Counted from the first letter of the stretch, positions 35,119 to 43,690 are shown. The stretch: DNA of 64,000 nucleotides from Alicyclobacillus tolerans (GCF_001447355.1 NZ_JXBW01000006.1:142902-206901), one strand, 5' to 3'. The notes: generated from the sequence alone by a model not told the origin. Numbers and translations are program-made.

Positions 35119-35667
35119 TTTTTGGACTCCCATACAATCGACGAGATCGCAGGAACAGCTCATGAAAGCGACGAATCCGTCGCTTTCTGCGCTTGGAGCA
35201 AAGACTCTTTCCGGCCGTTCGCGCCACGCGTAATAGCCGCTCCGAGATACACAGAGGACTTTGCACATTTTCTAAACCGGAAATTCGGAGCGGTGCTCGT
35301 GGATCCAGGCATACACTACTTGCGGACGTTGGTGAAGATGCGCATGCCCTTTTTGGGATTTCATTCTCCTCTCGCAATTGGCGATTCTCTCGCTCCAGAT
35401 CGCGCATCGCTTTCGCTTCCGGTCTCAGGTTCGCGCTTCCGACGAATGGGGTCTCAGGATTTTCGCGATGCTTCGCGATCCACCCATACTAACTCTTCAC
35501 GAATATCTCGAGATCGCGTGCGATCTCACTTGGCTTCTGGCCTTCCAAAGCGAGTTGAACAGCAGTAGCTTAAAGTCGTTGTCGTACTTTTGTGTCACGT
35601 GGCTCACCTCAAATCGACTTATTCTTACATTCTCGATTCGCTGTGTCCGCTGTTTTAACCTAACACC
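35110..35667 (-). pseudogene. Decayed IS3-family element, copy B
   Basis: On the minus strand it runs from the terminus GGTGTTAGGTTAAAAC (35667 leftward) through a frameshifted OrfA (VTQKYDNDFKLL; QLALEGQKPSEIAR in another frame), LERENRQLREENEI, and OrfB up to RRLYGSPKIIAD, where it is cut. About 440 bp are closely similar to copy A in the same orientation. Several frameshifts and stops make it non-functional. Confidence 0.8.
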
Positions 35668-35947
35668 ACATTTCCTAATGCGTTCCGGCATCTCCATTGC
35701 CTTCGCCCATGCACACGGGGCTCGGCTCCCCCCTGTTCCCTCTTGCAAGGCGTTCTTGACGACACGGCAGGATTCACTTCAGGTTGCAGCCTGGTATCTT
35801 GCTCGCTCTTTCTCTGACAGGTACTTTCGTCGATCCCGCTTCCACGCACAGATTTCGCTGTACGCTGGCATCCTAGCTACTCAGATGTCTTGATACTTTC
35901 CGACGTCAGACTTTCACCGCCTAGCTAGCGCCCATGCCGGGTGCGCC
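35668..35947 (-). mobile_element. Group II intron fragment (5' ribozyme part)
   Basis: On the minus strand the sequence reads ACCCGGCATGGGCGCTAGCT, then GGCGGTGAAAGTCTGACG, GAAGTGAATCCTGC, GTGTCGTCAAGAACGC, and ends GAACGCATTAGGAAATGTGG at the IS3 terminus. These blocks resemble domain I of bacterial group II introns. No reverse transcriptase or domain V is present, so it is a truncated remnant interrupted by IS3 copy B. The call is based on recalled sequence patterns. Confidence 0.5.
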
Positions 35948-35979
35948 AAAAAAATTGCCGTCGCAATCCGCAACGGCAA
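35948..35979 (-). terminator. Terminator of the LLM oxidoreductase gene
   Basis: TTGCCGT (35955-35961) pairs with ACGGCAA (35973-35979), and seven T residues follow on the minus strand (35954-35948). It lies about 105 nt after the stop at 36084. Confidence 0.75.
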
Positions 35980-36083
35980 CGATTTGGGGTGATCTTGCAT
36001 GAAACGCCGGGATTGGCTCCCTGCTCAACCATACGATACAGAGTCTGTGTAAAAAAGCCGTGATTGTATTGTAAATCTATTGT

Positions 36084-37139
36084 TTACGCTGTGATATCAG
36101 CAGTCCTCCTCAATTCGGCAACCCGAGGCATGACTTGCTCCGCAAACCGTCTCATTTCTTCCAACTGTGGTGAACATTGAAGCAGTAACAGATCCAATCC
36201 AACCCGTTCATACTCGACAATGCGGTGGGCGATCATGTCTGGCGTACCAATGAGCTGTGGCCGCAAACCACGGTTGGACACCGAATAATCGTAGAGACGA
36301 ATCTGTTGCTCAAGTTGCGACATTTGAACAAAGTCTTCCATGCTGGCATACGCATCACCTGGACGCAGAGTGGTGATCCTCTCCAACTCGGCTTGTGCTT
36401 CTTCGAGTGTATCTCGACAAATGACATAGGCAGCCATACCAAACGACGCAAGCGGTGGCAACCCTTTGCGCTCACGACGTTCCCGCATGTCTGAAATTTT
36501 TTGCGCAACTTCCTCAACCGTACCACCATGCATGACATAGGCGTCACATAAAGAGGCAATCATATCCTTGCCTGCTTCACTTTCGCCTCCCGCATAGAGA
36601 CGAGGATAGGGTTGTTGCAAGGGCTTCGGCTGCAAACGCGCATTTTGGATTCGATAGCGCTCACCTTCATACGTAAACGAATCCTGCGTCCACATGCCTT
36701 TCATGACCTCGAGAAATTCCCGCGTGCGGGCGTAGCGATCGTCATGTTCGGTGAAAATGCCACCGTATTGGCGAGCCTCCTCCGCCCACCACGCCGACAC
36801 GACGTTTAAAGTAAAGCGTCCCTTGCTGAGTTGATCGATATTTGCAGCCATCTTCGCAGCTACCGCAGGATTGTGATACGCGGGGCGAATCGCCGTCATG
36901 ATCTCAAGTTTCTCTGTGACGGCCGCGATCGCGCTGGCTGTCGTCCACGCCTCTAGACTTGGCTCCTGCGGGCCTTTGATGTCATTGAGATAAAGTTCCG
37001 CAATCAAGGTCACGTCATAACCCATGCGCTCAGCCTGGACTGCAACATGCTTGGCATATTCAAAGGTCGGCGGCATCGACTCGTCGTCGACATTACGTAG
37101 CCACCCCCCAAAAATCGGCAACCAAAATCCATATCTCAC
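36084..37139 (-). CDS. LLM-class flavin-dependent monooxygenase (SsuD-like)
   Basis: The 351-aa protein is a luciferase-like (beta/alpha)8 enzyme: YGFWLPIFGGWLRNVDDE at the start, EKLEIMTAIRPAYHNPAVAAKMAANIDQLSKGRFTLNVVSAWW in the core, and PYPRLYAGGESEAG. This resembles alkanesulfonate monooxygenases that use reduced FMN and oxygen. The gene start overlaps the stop of the upstream ATP-grasp gene by 4 nt. No ssuABC or sulfonate regulator is nearby, so the substrate may be the ATP-grasp product instead. Confidence 0.9.
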   Translation of the reverse strand: MRYGFWLPIFGGWLRNVDDESMPPTFEYAKHVAVQAERMGYDVTLIAELYLNDIKGPQEPSLEAWTTASAIAAVTEKLEIMTAIRPAYHNPAVAAKMAANIDQLSKGRFTLNVVSAWWAEEARQYGGIFTEHDDRYARTREFLEVMKGMWTQDSFTYEGERYRIQNARLQPKPLQQPYPRLYAGGESEAGKDMIASLCDAYVMHGGTVEEVAQKISDMRERRERKGLPPLASFGMAAYVICRDTLEEAQAELERITTLRPGDAYASMEDFVQMSQLEQQIRLYDYSVSNRGLRPQLIGTPDMIAHRIVEYERVGLDLLLLQCSPQLEEMRRFAEQVMPRVAELRRTADITA

Positions 37140-38107
37140 CTCATTGGAACCTCCTCGTGTGGCATCGGCATGCCTTTTAAGTTGTCTAGCTCCGACTTTA
37201 AGAATGTGGCGACTTCAAGCATACCGAAGATACCTGCCCGCGCTTCTGCGTCGCTGTTGTAATTGGTATTGGTGTTAATGTCATAGGTGTAAACACGCCC
37301 ATTGCGGTCGCGGATCGACTCAATGCCGGCGACAAGAATCCCGTTTTCCGCCAGCATGCGCTCGTACGATTCGATCCACTCGTGTGGATGCCCCTCAACA
37401 ATCTCAAATTTCGGGCGCGTACCGCCTTCCCCAACAGGGCAGAACATGTCCCCAATTTGACATGCGTCAGCAGGGCACAGTTCAAAGCCTTCCGATGTGT
37501 CCACGCGCACGGCATATAAAAATTTGCCACCGACAAATTCGCACCGCGTGATGGTTGCATCAGGAGATTCAATGTACTCCTGAACAATCCAAACGCCGTC
37601 GACTGGCGCGTCATACTCTCCCTTCGCGAGCATGGATGCAAGGCTTGCGGTATCGCGAAACAGTTGCACCCCTAGCCCCTTGCCGGCGCGATTGTGCTTT
37701 ACAATGAACGGAATCCCAGCAAACGCCTGTGCTGCCGCCATTAATTGCTCTTCTCCCACGGCAATGCTGGTCCGAGGTGAGGGTATGCCGGCGCGCCAGA
37801 GCGCCATTGCCTGGTGGGCTTTGCTCACCTCAATTTGAAGTGCCTGACTGCCATTAATTACGCGTCGGCCATGACTCTCTAACCAAGCTAGAACACTCGA
37901 CGTATACTCAACCGCATAACGGTGATCACGCGTATGTGAAGACGCACTCATGCGACTATAGAACACGCCTTCCGGCGGAACACTCGACAAGTCCAAGTGT
38001 CCCTGTGCCAAATCCCATGTTTCATACGGAACCGATAGTTCGTCGAGGCGCCGCGTCAAATGAATGGTCCACTCTGGGTTCTCATGTAAAATATATACTT
38101 TTCTCAA
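37136..38107 (-). CDS. ATP-grasp ligase-like protein
   Basis: About 323 aa starting at a TTG (38107) with GGAGG 8 nt upstream; the frame is open to 38125. It has the ATP-grasp core: FIVKHNRAGKGLGVQLF (phosphate-binding loop), VDGVWIVQEYIESPDATITRCEFVGGKFLYAVRV, and the metal ligands in YTYDINTNTNYN (N-x-N). RimK/D-Ala-D-Ala-ligase relatives join a carboxylate to an amine using ATP. The end is coupled to the LLM monooxygenase gene. The substrate is unknown; an amide-forming step followed by oxidation is my inference. Confidence 0.85.
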   Translation of the reverse strand: MRKVYILHENPEWTIHLTRRLDELSVPYETWDLAQGHLDLSSVPPEGVFYSRMSASSHTRDHRYAVEYTSSVLAWLESHGRRVINGSQALQIEVSKAHQAMALWRAGIPSPRTSIAVGEEQLMAAAQAFAGIPFIVKHNRAGKGLGVQLFRDTASLASMLAKGEYDAPVDGVWIVQEYIESPDATITRCEFVGGKFLYAVRVDTSEGFELCPADACQIGDMFCPVGEGGTRPKFEIVEGHPHEWIESYERMLAENGILVAGIESIRDRNGRVYTYDINTNTNYNSDAEARAGIFGMLEVATFLKSELDNLKGMPMPHEEVPMR

Positions 38108-38157
38108 ATAAGCGCACCTCCACAAAGACCAATGAAACTAGTATAGCAAAATCGTTT

Positions 38158-38186
38158 TTGACAAACATGCGATTTGCTTATATGAG
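38158..38186 (+). promoter_or_regulatory. Orphan sigma-A promoter
   Basis: TTGACA (38158-38163) and TATGAG (38181-38186) are spaced by 17 nt and point rightward, with no supported reading frame before the terminator at 38332-38375. Confidence 0.5.
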
Positions 38187-38192
38187 TGGATT

Positions 38193-38375
38193 CGGAAGTG
38201 CCCCCCATGTCTTCCAACGACGCCCCGACATCGTCACACTTTCGACAAAAAGCGAGGCACGATGTCCGTGCCATAATGCCCGTCCATACGCTACTCTATA
38301 GTCAACGGTATGATCTTTTCAGATATGCCCCACGCAAGAGCCACGCTGCATAAGCCGTGGCTCTTGTGTTTTTTC
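38193..38375 (+). ncRNA. Candidate small RNA (about 180 nt)
   Basis: The unit is bounded by the promoter at 38158-38186 and a strong terminator. The one frame inside (ATG at 38168, about 44 codons) has no ribosome site. It lies between the ATP-grasp gene and pstB. No known RNA family was recognised; expression is a prediction. Confidence 0.35.
38332..38375 (+). terminator. Strong rho-independent terminator
   Basis: A 14-bp stem (38332-38345 with 38356-38369, core AAGAGCCACG/CGTGGCTCTT) is followed by TTTTTT on the plus strand only. It lies between the candidate RNA and the pstB regulatory region. Confidence 0.85.
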
Positions 38376-38403
38376 ATCCCCTTCACAAAGGCTCCTTGTT
38401 CAT

Positions 38404-38457
38404 TTCAGCAAAATTCAATGAAAACCTCACACACCTTTAACAATCCCCATGTATCGT
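38404..38457 (+). promoter_or_regulatory. pstB: PhoP-like box and -10 of pstB-phoU
   Basis: Four hexamers, TTCAGC (38404), TTCAAT (38414), CTCACA (38426) and TTAACA (38437), are spaced 10, 12 and 11 bp. TATCGT (38452-38457) begins 9 nt after the last, exactly as in front of pstS. This is the TT(A/C)ACA-type repeat arrangement of Bacillus PhoP sites. Confidence 0.55.
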
Positions 38458-38519
38458 AGGGACGACAGATAGAACCAATATGGAAACACAATGGATTGCG
38501 CGATTGGGGAGGATTTTGC

Positions 38520-39272
38520 ATGGGAAAATCCATGTCTGTTCGCAACTTGAACGCATGGTATGGGACACAACACGCATTAAAGAACATCAATATAGAGTTG
38601 GCAGCTAAAATGGCGACGGCGATTATTGGTCCATCCGGTTGTGGCAAATCGACCTTCATCCGATGCCTAAACCGGATGCATGAAACATCTCCGTACGCTA
38701 AGGTCGAGGGAGATATCCTGCTTGGTGGAGACGACTTGTGTGATCTCGATCCTGTAGATGTCCGACGCGTGGTTGGTATGGTATTTCAAAAACCCAACCC
38801 CTTTCCGACCATGTCCATCTTCGACAACATCGCAATCGGCTTGCGCCTGGGCGGAATCCGTAAGCCAACGGAACTGCGCGAACGCGTGGAACGCTCTTTG
38901 CGTATGGCCGCGCTCTGGGATGAGGTCAAGGATCGGCTTAACAAACCGGCAACAGCTCTTTCCGGAGGTCAGCAGCAGCGCCTGTGCATTGCACGTGCGC
39001 TCGCTGTCGAACCGGATGTACTCCTTATGGACGAACCGGCATCTGCGCTCGATCCGATCTCTACCATGCGCATTGAAGAGTTGGTCGAACAACTAAAGGC
39101 CGACTATACCGTCGTGATCGTCACCCATAACATGCAACAGGCTGCGCGCATTGCCGATCGGACCGCTTTCTTTCTGAATGGCGAACTGATCGAGTTCGGC
39201 GAAACGTCGACCCTTTTTACAAAACCGCACGACAAGCGAACCGAAGATTACATCACTGGTCGTTTTGGATGA
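38520..39272 (+). CDS. pstB: Phosphate ABC transporter ATPase PstB
   Basis: The 250-aa protein has Walker [20 protein letters not shown] (characteristic of PstB), [27 protein letters not shown], signature [15 protein letters not shown], Walker [14 protein letters not shown] and [12 protein letters not shown]. It energises high-affinity phosphate import with PstC and PstA. The ATG at 38520 follows GGGGAGG. It forms an operon with phoU but is about 6.5 kb from pstSCA, which point the other way. Confidence 0.95.
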   Translation: MGKSMSVRNLNAWYGTQHALKNINIELAAKMATAIIGPSGCGKSTFIRCLNRMHETSPYAKVEGDILLGGDDLCDLDPVDVRRVVGMVFQKPNPFPTMSIFDNIAIGLRLGGIRKPTELRERVERSLRMAALWDEVKDRLNKPATALSGGQQQRLCIARALAVEPDVLLMDEPASALDPISTMRIEELVEQLKADYTVVIVTHNMQQAARIADRTAFFLNGELIEFGETSTLFTKPHDKRTEDYITGRFG

Positions 39273-39291
39273 TGGACAAAGGAGAATGATG

Positions 39292-39948
39292 ATGCAGCAG
39301 AGACAAGCGTTCGATATCGCGTTAAAAGAATTGAAATGGAAGCTTCTGCGCATGGGTGGCGACATCCAGGAAGCCATTCGGCGAGCGATTGCCGCCTTGG
39401 AAACACAGGATGTAGCCATGGCACAAGCGGTGGTCAATGGCGATCGCAACATCAATGCGCAGGACCACGAAATCGAGGATCTGTGTATTCGCCTGATCGC
39501 GACACAACAGCCTGTCGCGGGTGACCTCAGGCGGATTGTCGCCGGCATGCGCCTCGCGATGGATCTCGAGCGTATGGGCGATCTCGCTGTTGATATCGCC
39601 AAATCGGTACTGCGCATGGGTATCGCACCCTCTGCCCAAGCGTGGAAAGACATTGGAGCGATGGCAAAGATGGTGGATGCGATGATCGCCGAAGCCTTGA
39701 ACGCCTATGTAAACAGTGACGTCGAGGCTGCCAAGCGGTTAGCTCAGATGGACGACGAGATCGACCACCACTACCGTCGTTTGGTGGAACAGCTGTTTAA
39801 CCGTCCTGATGGCGAAAGCACAACAGCTCCACAGGCTATGGCTACTGCGTTCTGTGGTCGTTATCTAGAGCGAATTGGGGATCATATAACCAACATCGGA
39901 GAGAGCGTGATTTACATCATTTCTGGGGAGCGCTCGGATTTAAACTGA
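39292..39948 (+). CDS. phoU: Phosphate signalling protein PhoU
   Basis: PhoU links Pst transport to the PhoR/PhoP-type sensor and keeps the Pho regulon off in high phosphate. The 218-aa protein has two PhoU repeats with the metal-binding motifs ERMGDLAVDIAKS (E/DxxxD, residues about 90-100) and ERIGDHITNIGESVIYII near the end. Three consecutive ATGs follow AAAGGAG; the third (39292) has the best spacing. pstB ends 20 bp before. Confidence 0.93.
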   Translation: MQQRQAFDIALKELKWKLLRMGGDIQEAIRRAIAALETQDVAMAQAVVNGDRNINAQDHEIEDLCIRLIATQQPVAGDLRRIVAGMRLAMDLERMGDLAVDIAKSVLRMGIAPSAQAWKDIGAMAKMVDAMIAEALNAYVNSDVEAAKRLAQMDDEIDHHYRRLVEQLFNRPDGESTTAPQAMATAFCGRYLERIGDHITNIGESVIYIISGERSDLN

Positions 39949-40055
39949 CCTTCACGATGCAGGGTGACGCTTGTTCGACACCGAGTATGCTCGTTCGTCA
40001 GGATTCGCGAATATTGTGACATAAGCTTCACAAAACTTTTTCGAAAGCAACGGTT

Positions 40056-40069
40056 GAACAGTCCTGTTC
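40056..40069. promoter_or_regulatory. Palindrome GAACAG-TC-CTGTTC upstream of a membrane miniprotein
   Basis: A perfect 6-bp inverted repeat with a 2-nt centre lies 48 bp before the start at 40117, overlapping a possible TTGAAC -35. The regulator is unknown. Confidence 0.4.
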
Positions 40070-40116
40070 GGTGTTACACTGATGCTATCGGATGCCTGAC
40101 AGGAGGAGCGTGTGCT

Positions 40117-40257
40117 GTGAAGCCAGACAAGATGAGCAAAGATCCGATTCAAACGCTGTACCGTGTGGTTCATTACGTAGAGCGGACCGCTTTAGCGCTC
40201 TCTGTTCTACTGTTGACGGGTACAGCCGGTTACTTAACCATTCACGCTTGGGCATAG
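40117..40257 (+). CDS. Single-span membrane miniprotein (46 aa)
   Basis: A GTG with AGGAGGAG 8 nt upstream begins a 46-residue frame: a charged N-terminus (KPDKMSKDPIQTLYRVVHYVERT) and one hydrophobic helix (ALALSVLLLTGTAGYLTIHAWA). A terminator follows 26 nt after the stop. The strong ribosome site, own palindrome and own terminator support a real gene. It lies after phoU on the same strand; function unknown. Confidence 0.6.
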   Translation: MKPDKMSKDPIQTLYRVVHYVERTALALSVLLLTGTAGYLTIHAWA

Positions 40258-40282
40258 TCCTAAACTTCGAATCATTTTATAC

Positions 40283-40314
40283 GACAAGCCGCAGGGATTC
40301 CCCAGCGGCTTGTC
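40283..40314. terminator. Bidirectional hairpin terminator
   Basis: GACAAGCCGC (40283-40292) pairs with GCGGCTTGTC (40305-40314). TTGTC follows on the plus strand. It separates the miniprotein gene from the convergent LysM-NlpC gene. Confidence 0.7.
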
Positions 40315-40366
40315 TTGTCATGGCACTCTTTCCATAACTGCCGTCATCCGTAATAGCTTCACAGTA

Positions 40367-41227
40367 TCACATCCGACGGGCTCCAATATAATGTCCACCC
40401 CAATATGGGTCTGCCAAGCTATCGATTTGAACCGCGGAACCTGCTGCATTCACGAACTGATTGTTTCCGATGTATACGCCATCGTGCGAAGCACCGCTTC
40501 CGTATGTATCGAAAAATACGACATCACCTGGTTGTAAGTTACTTTGCGTAACCGGTGTACCTGCGTCGAATTGTCCATAACTGGTCCGAGGAAGCGAGAT
40601 ACCGAAGTGGGCAAATACGTACTGAACGAGCCCCGAGCAGTCAAACCCGGCTGGCGACGTACCACCCCACGCATACGGCGCACCCAGAAGCGTTTTCGCA
40701 TAGTCTGCGATGGTAAAACCGAGGGCACTTTCCGCAAGCGATAAATCTGAGCCATCCGGATTGCTCGAACGGCTGCTTAAAACGGAAATCTTAGCGGTCG
40801 ATTTCGAAACCGTCAAATGCTCGCCAGGATGGATGACGCTTGTACTCCGCAGGCCATTCCATGCTTCCAGGCTTTGCACCGTAACGTGAAACTTTTGACT
40901 GATACTCCAGAGCGAATCGCCCGATTGCACCGTATAGGTGCTAGCGGATGAAGGCTTCGCGGCAGCAACTGAATCCGCTTTCACCTCGCTACCCCTGCCA
41001 ACGCTTTGAGAACTCCCAATCCATAGTACTTGACCAGGATGAATAAGGTCGGAACTCAAATGGTTTGCAGATTTCAGAGCACTGACAGTCGTGTGATACT
41101 TCTGCGCGATACTGTAGAGGCTATCGCCATTGTGCACGGTGTATCGAGTGGTTTCGGCAAACACTGTTGTCAGGGTAATCCCCATCGTCGCAGCGGTCGA
41201 AAGACCCATCAGGAACGAAAAACGCAC
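40367..41227 (-). CDS. Secreted LysM/NlpC-P60 peptidoglycan endopeptidase
   Basis: The 286-aa precursor has a signal peptide (to about residue 24), two LysM repeats (YTVHNGDSLYSIAQKYHTTV and YTVQSGDSLWSISQKFHVTV) and a C-terminal NlpC/P60 domain with the catalytic cysteine in GFDCSGLVQYVF and histidine in GSGASHDGVYIGNNQF. Such enzymes cut D-Glu-(meso-DAP) stem peptides in the wall. It starts at a GTG after AAGGGG and has its own promoter at 41273-41302. Confidence 0.93.
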   Translation of the reverse strand: MRFSFLMGLSTAATMGITLTTVFAETTRYTVHNGDSLYSIAQKYHTTVSALKSANHLSSDLIHPGQVLWIGSSQSVGRGSEVKADSVAAAKPSSASTYTVQSGDSLWSISQKFHVTVQSLEAWNGLRSTSVIHPGEHLTVSKSTAKISVLSSRSSNPDGSDLSLAESALGFTIADYAKTLLGAPYAWGGTSPAGFDCSGLVQYVFAHFGISLPRTSYGQFDAGTPVTQSNLQPGDVVFFDTYGSGASHDGVYIGNNQFVNAAGSAVQIDSLADPYWGGHYIGARRM

Positions 41228-41272
41228 CAGGCAAAGCCCCTTTTCAATATTTTTTGTTGTTCACTAGCTTCA

Positions 41273-41302
41273 TTATAAACTGGAATTCTTGTCGAGTTCA
41301 AT
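41273..41302 (-). promoter_or_regulatory. Sigma-A promoter of the LysM-NlpC gene
   Basis: On the minus strand TTGAAC (41302-41297) and TATAAT (41278-41273) are spaced by 18 nt, about 45 nt before the start codon. Confidence 0.65.
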
Positions 41303-41449
41303 CATAAGCTCGTAGATTTGGACTGACTGTGGCGAATTAGGCAATTTTCAAGCAAAGTTTTTCCTGTTCCCCAGCGATTTTACGCAGCGAGAACCATCAT
41401 ATACAATGATAGCGAGGACAGTATTGGAGCCAATGAAAGGGGCTTTGGC

Positions 41450-41935
41450 ATGACCATCGATGCTGCAGATTTTCGCAAAGCTTTAGCACGTTTCGCCAGC
41501 GGCGTCACCGTCATTACCATGGCGGTTGATGGCGAGATGTCAGGCATTACCGTTTCCGCGTTTTCGTCACTTTCTTTGCATCCCCCGCTAATCTTAGCGT
41601 GCATTGATAAAACGGCCAATGCCCTTCCCTTTGCTCGCAAAAGTAAAGCGTTTGCGGTCAATATTCTCGCAAGTGATCAGAGTCATCTTTCCAATCAATT
41701 TGCCAGTAAAATGTCGGATAAGTTTCAAGGAGTGGACTATTTCATTGGTGAGCTCGGGCAGCCGATTCTTGAAGGGGTTCAGGCATATTTGGTATGCCAA
41801 TTGCGCGAGGAATTGGATGGGGGAGATCACGTTATTTTAATTGGTGAGGTCGAGGCTGCATCGGTTGACTCGAGCCGTCAGCCGCTGCTCTATTACAGCA
41901 GCCATTACGGCTCTTTTCATCCATTTGAATCGTGA
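41450..41935 (+). CDS. Flavin reductase-like domain protein
   Basis: The 161-aa protein matches the HpaC/FRP split-barrel family: FRKALARFASGVTVITMAVDG, SGITVSAFSSLSLHPPLILACIDK and FAVNILASDQSHLSNQFASK. It reduces FMN or FAD with NAD(P)H and often supplies a two-component monooxygenase. The LLM enzyme at 36084-37139 is a possible client, although they are 4.3 kb apart. The ATG follows GAAAGGGG. Confidence 0.9.
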   Translation: MTIDAADFRKALARFASGVTVITMAVDGEMSGITVSAFSSLSLHPPLILACIDKTANALPFARKSKAFAVNILASDQSHLSNQFASKMSDKFQGVDYFIGELGQPILEGVQAYLVCQLREELDGGDHVILIGEVEAASVDSSRQPLLYYSSHYGSFHPFES

Positions 41936-41957
41936 TAAGCCCGTGCACGCCCGGCCT

Positions 41958-43064
41958 TCACTTCACTACAGTTCCGGTTTCATCTCCACAGAAAGACTTC
42001 CACGCATCAACAATGCGATATGCCGCCGTCCAGGCGGCGGCTGGTCGCCCGTTTTCCCGAGCTCGTCGGGCCAATTGAGCAATCACCTCATCGGACAGGA
42101 TGGCCAACGTTGCTTCAAGCTCTCGCAAGCTGTGCACAATCAAACCTGCCCCCATGCGAGCCACACAATTCGCATTTTCGCGCTCTTGACCAGGAAGTGG
42201 CCTGAAGAAGACCATTGGCACTCCGCATGCCAAGCATTCGGCAACGGTCACACCACCGGCCTTCGTCATGACAAAATCCGCTTGCTGCAGATAGGCAGCC
42301 AATTGTTCCGTGAAGCCAACTGGCACAATCCGCTCAGCTACACACCGGGCCTCTGCAAACGATCTGACCTGTGCAAACATCCTTTGGTTGCGGCCGCACA
42401 AGACATAGATAGTGTGGCTCGGAAAGCGCCCTACAAGTCGATCCAAAACATCCTGAAACTGCGGGAAAACGCCACGACCGCCCGTCAATACTACGATACT
42501 TCGCCCACTTTGCTTCATCAACGCACATGCCGAAAACTGCCGTCTGATGGGTATCCCCGCGACCACCACAGCCTTGTCCTGGGTAAAACGAGCACTTTCG
42601 TCAACTGCGCGCTCCGCGGGCAAGATATACAGATCGACACCCTTGTGAAACCAACGGCTGTGCACGGAAAAATCAGTCAGCACCACGGCAACAAAAGGTC
42701 GAATCCCTTTTGGCATGCGAGCCAACGCGTGATCGGGAAACAACTGTACGACAATATCAGGACGATGTTCTTGGAGGGCCCGCCAAGCTGCCTTTCGCGA
42801 GAAACGCGCAAGTAGCGACCACAATGGATTGGTGGTCGCCAAATTGCGCGTCCAGTCATAGCTCACACCATACAACCCAGGAAAATACCTGGTACTCCAT
42901 TCGAACACCCGTTCATTGAACCATGCCACAAAACGATTCGTTGTCCGAAACGTATCGATCATCTCGACGTCTGCTCCGAATTCTTGGGCAAGTACCTCGC
43001 TGATCGCCTTCCCAACCTGAACGTGTCCGTCTCCAAATGAGCCATACAATAATATACACTTCAT
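41958..43064 (-). CDS. MGDG-synthase-like glycosyltransferase (YkoN/UgtP type)
   Basis: The 368-aa GT28-type protein begins ILLYGSFGDGHVQVGKAISEVL, the lipid-binding N-domain of MGDG synthases, with the nucleotide-sugar C-domain VVLTGGRGVFPQFQD, VGFTEQLAAYLQQADFVMTKAGGVTVAECLACGVPMVFFRPLPGQERENA. Such enzymes glycosylate diacylglycerol (UgtP, YkoN relatives). It is the last gene of a four-gene operon and a diverged paralogue of the gene at 44418-45590. Donor and acceptor are unproven. Confidence 0.85.
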   Translation of the reverse strand: MKCILLYGSFGDGHVQVGKAISEVLAQEFGADVEMIDTFRTTNRFVAWFNERVFEWSTRYFPGLYGVSYDWTRNLATTNPLWSLLARFSRKAAWRALQEHRPDIVVQLFPDHALARMPKGIRPFVAVVLTDFSVHSRWFHKGVDLYILPAERAVDESARFTQDKAVVVAGIPIRRQFSACALMKQSGRSIVVLTGGRGVFPQFQDVLDRLVGRFPSHTIYVLCGRNQRMFAQVRSFAEARCVAERIVPVGFTEQLAAYLQQADFVMTKAGGVTVAECLACGVPMVFFRPLPGQERENANCVARMGAGLIVHSLRELEATLAILSDEVIAQLARRARENGRPAAAWTAAYRIVDAWKSFCGDETGTVVK

Positions 43065-43690
43065 GATTCCAGCGGTACGGCCTGCTCGTTATCCACGGAC
43101 AGTTCGGCGGTCTTGGCGTGCGACACTGCGTTCCCTTCGCCAAACATCTCGATAATCTTTGCCTTGGATGCGACGACTAATTTCGGTTGCAAGACATCGT
43201 GATGCGTTTCGATGATATGGTTTGCATCGGGATTCAACATCTTCAAGACATTCGTCAAATGCCATGTGGTCAACGACTTGGCAATGCCGTTCGGCAGCGG
43301 ATAGGTGTGAAAGCCGAATCGCTCGATCCCGCGATGAATCATGGTCACCCCGTAGAGTACCTGGGCGTCGGCAAACCGCTCGCGTTGCACGGCACGGGCA
43401 AGAGCCGGCATGGAAATACGCGCCTGGCGAAGCAGTTGTACCATGGCACGAACGACATTCCCATCTTCGCGCAACGCGCGTTCTACCATGTCGTTGTTGA
43501 CATGGAGTTCTACGACGCGGTCCCCCGGATTCACGCGAATGCCATCGACTTCAAAGCCACGTCCAAGATATCGGCGTTTGGCAACGAAGAACAGATGCTC
43601 CGTTCCTGGCTCCAAATCTTCCAGGCGAAACGCACGATGAAATAGCGACTCCCACACATCAAACACCGCTCGCAGCGCCCGACTCGGCAT
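43061..43690 (-). CDS. YkoP-like protein of unknown function
   Basis: The 209-aa protein (PGTEHLFFVAKRRYLGRGFEVDGIRVNPGDRVVELHVNNDMV; LLRQARISMPALARAV; HTYPLPNGIAKSLTTWHLTNVLKMLN) resembles B. subtilis YkoP, whose gene is also beside a YkoN-like glycosyltransferase. It has no signal peptide or membrane segment. The start follows GGGAGG. It overlaps the downstream glycosyltransferase by 4 nt. Biochemical role unknown. Confidence 0.7.
   Translation of the reverse strand: MPSRALRAVFDVWESLFHRAFRLEDLEPGTEHLFFVAKRRYLGRGFEVDGIRVNPGDRVVELHVNNDMVERALREDGNVVRAMVQLLRQARISMPALARAVQRERFADAQVLYGVTMIHRGIERFGFHTYPLPNGIAKSLTTWHLTNVLKMLNPDANHIIETHHDVLQPKLVVASKAKIIEMFGEGNAVSHAKTAELSVDNEQAVPLES

Noticed and set aside
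36084..37139. Sulfonate utilisation (ssu) locus
   Set aside because: Only the SsuD-like oxygenase is present; transporter and sulfur regulator genes are missing nearby.
40014..40033. Possible Rex or CRP site TTGTGA...TCACAA
   Set aside because: The spacer is 8 nt instead of 6, so it is not a good match to either consensus.
40056..40069. Possible LexA (SOS) box
   Set aside because: GAAC and GTTC are separated by 6 nt; the Bacillus LexA site needs 4.
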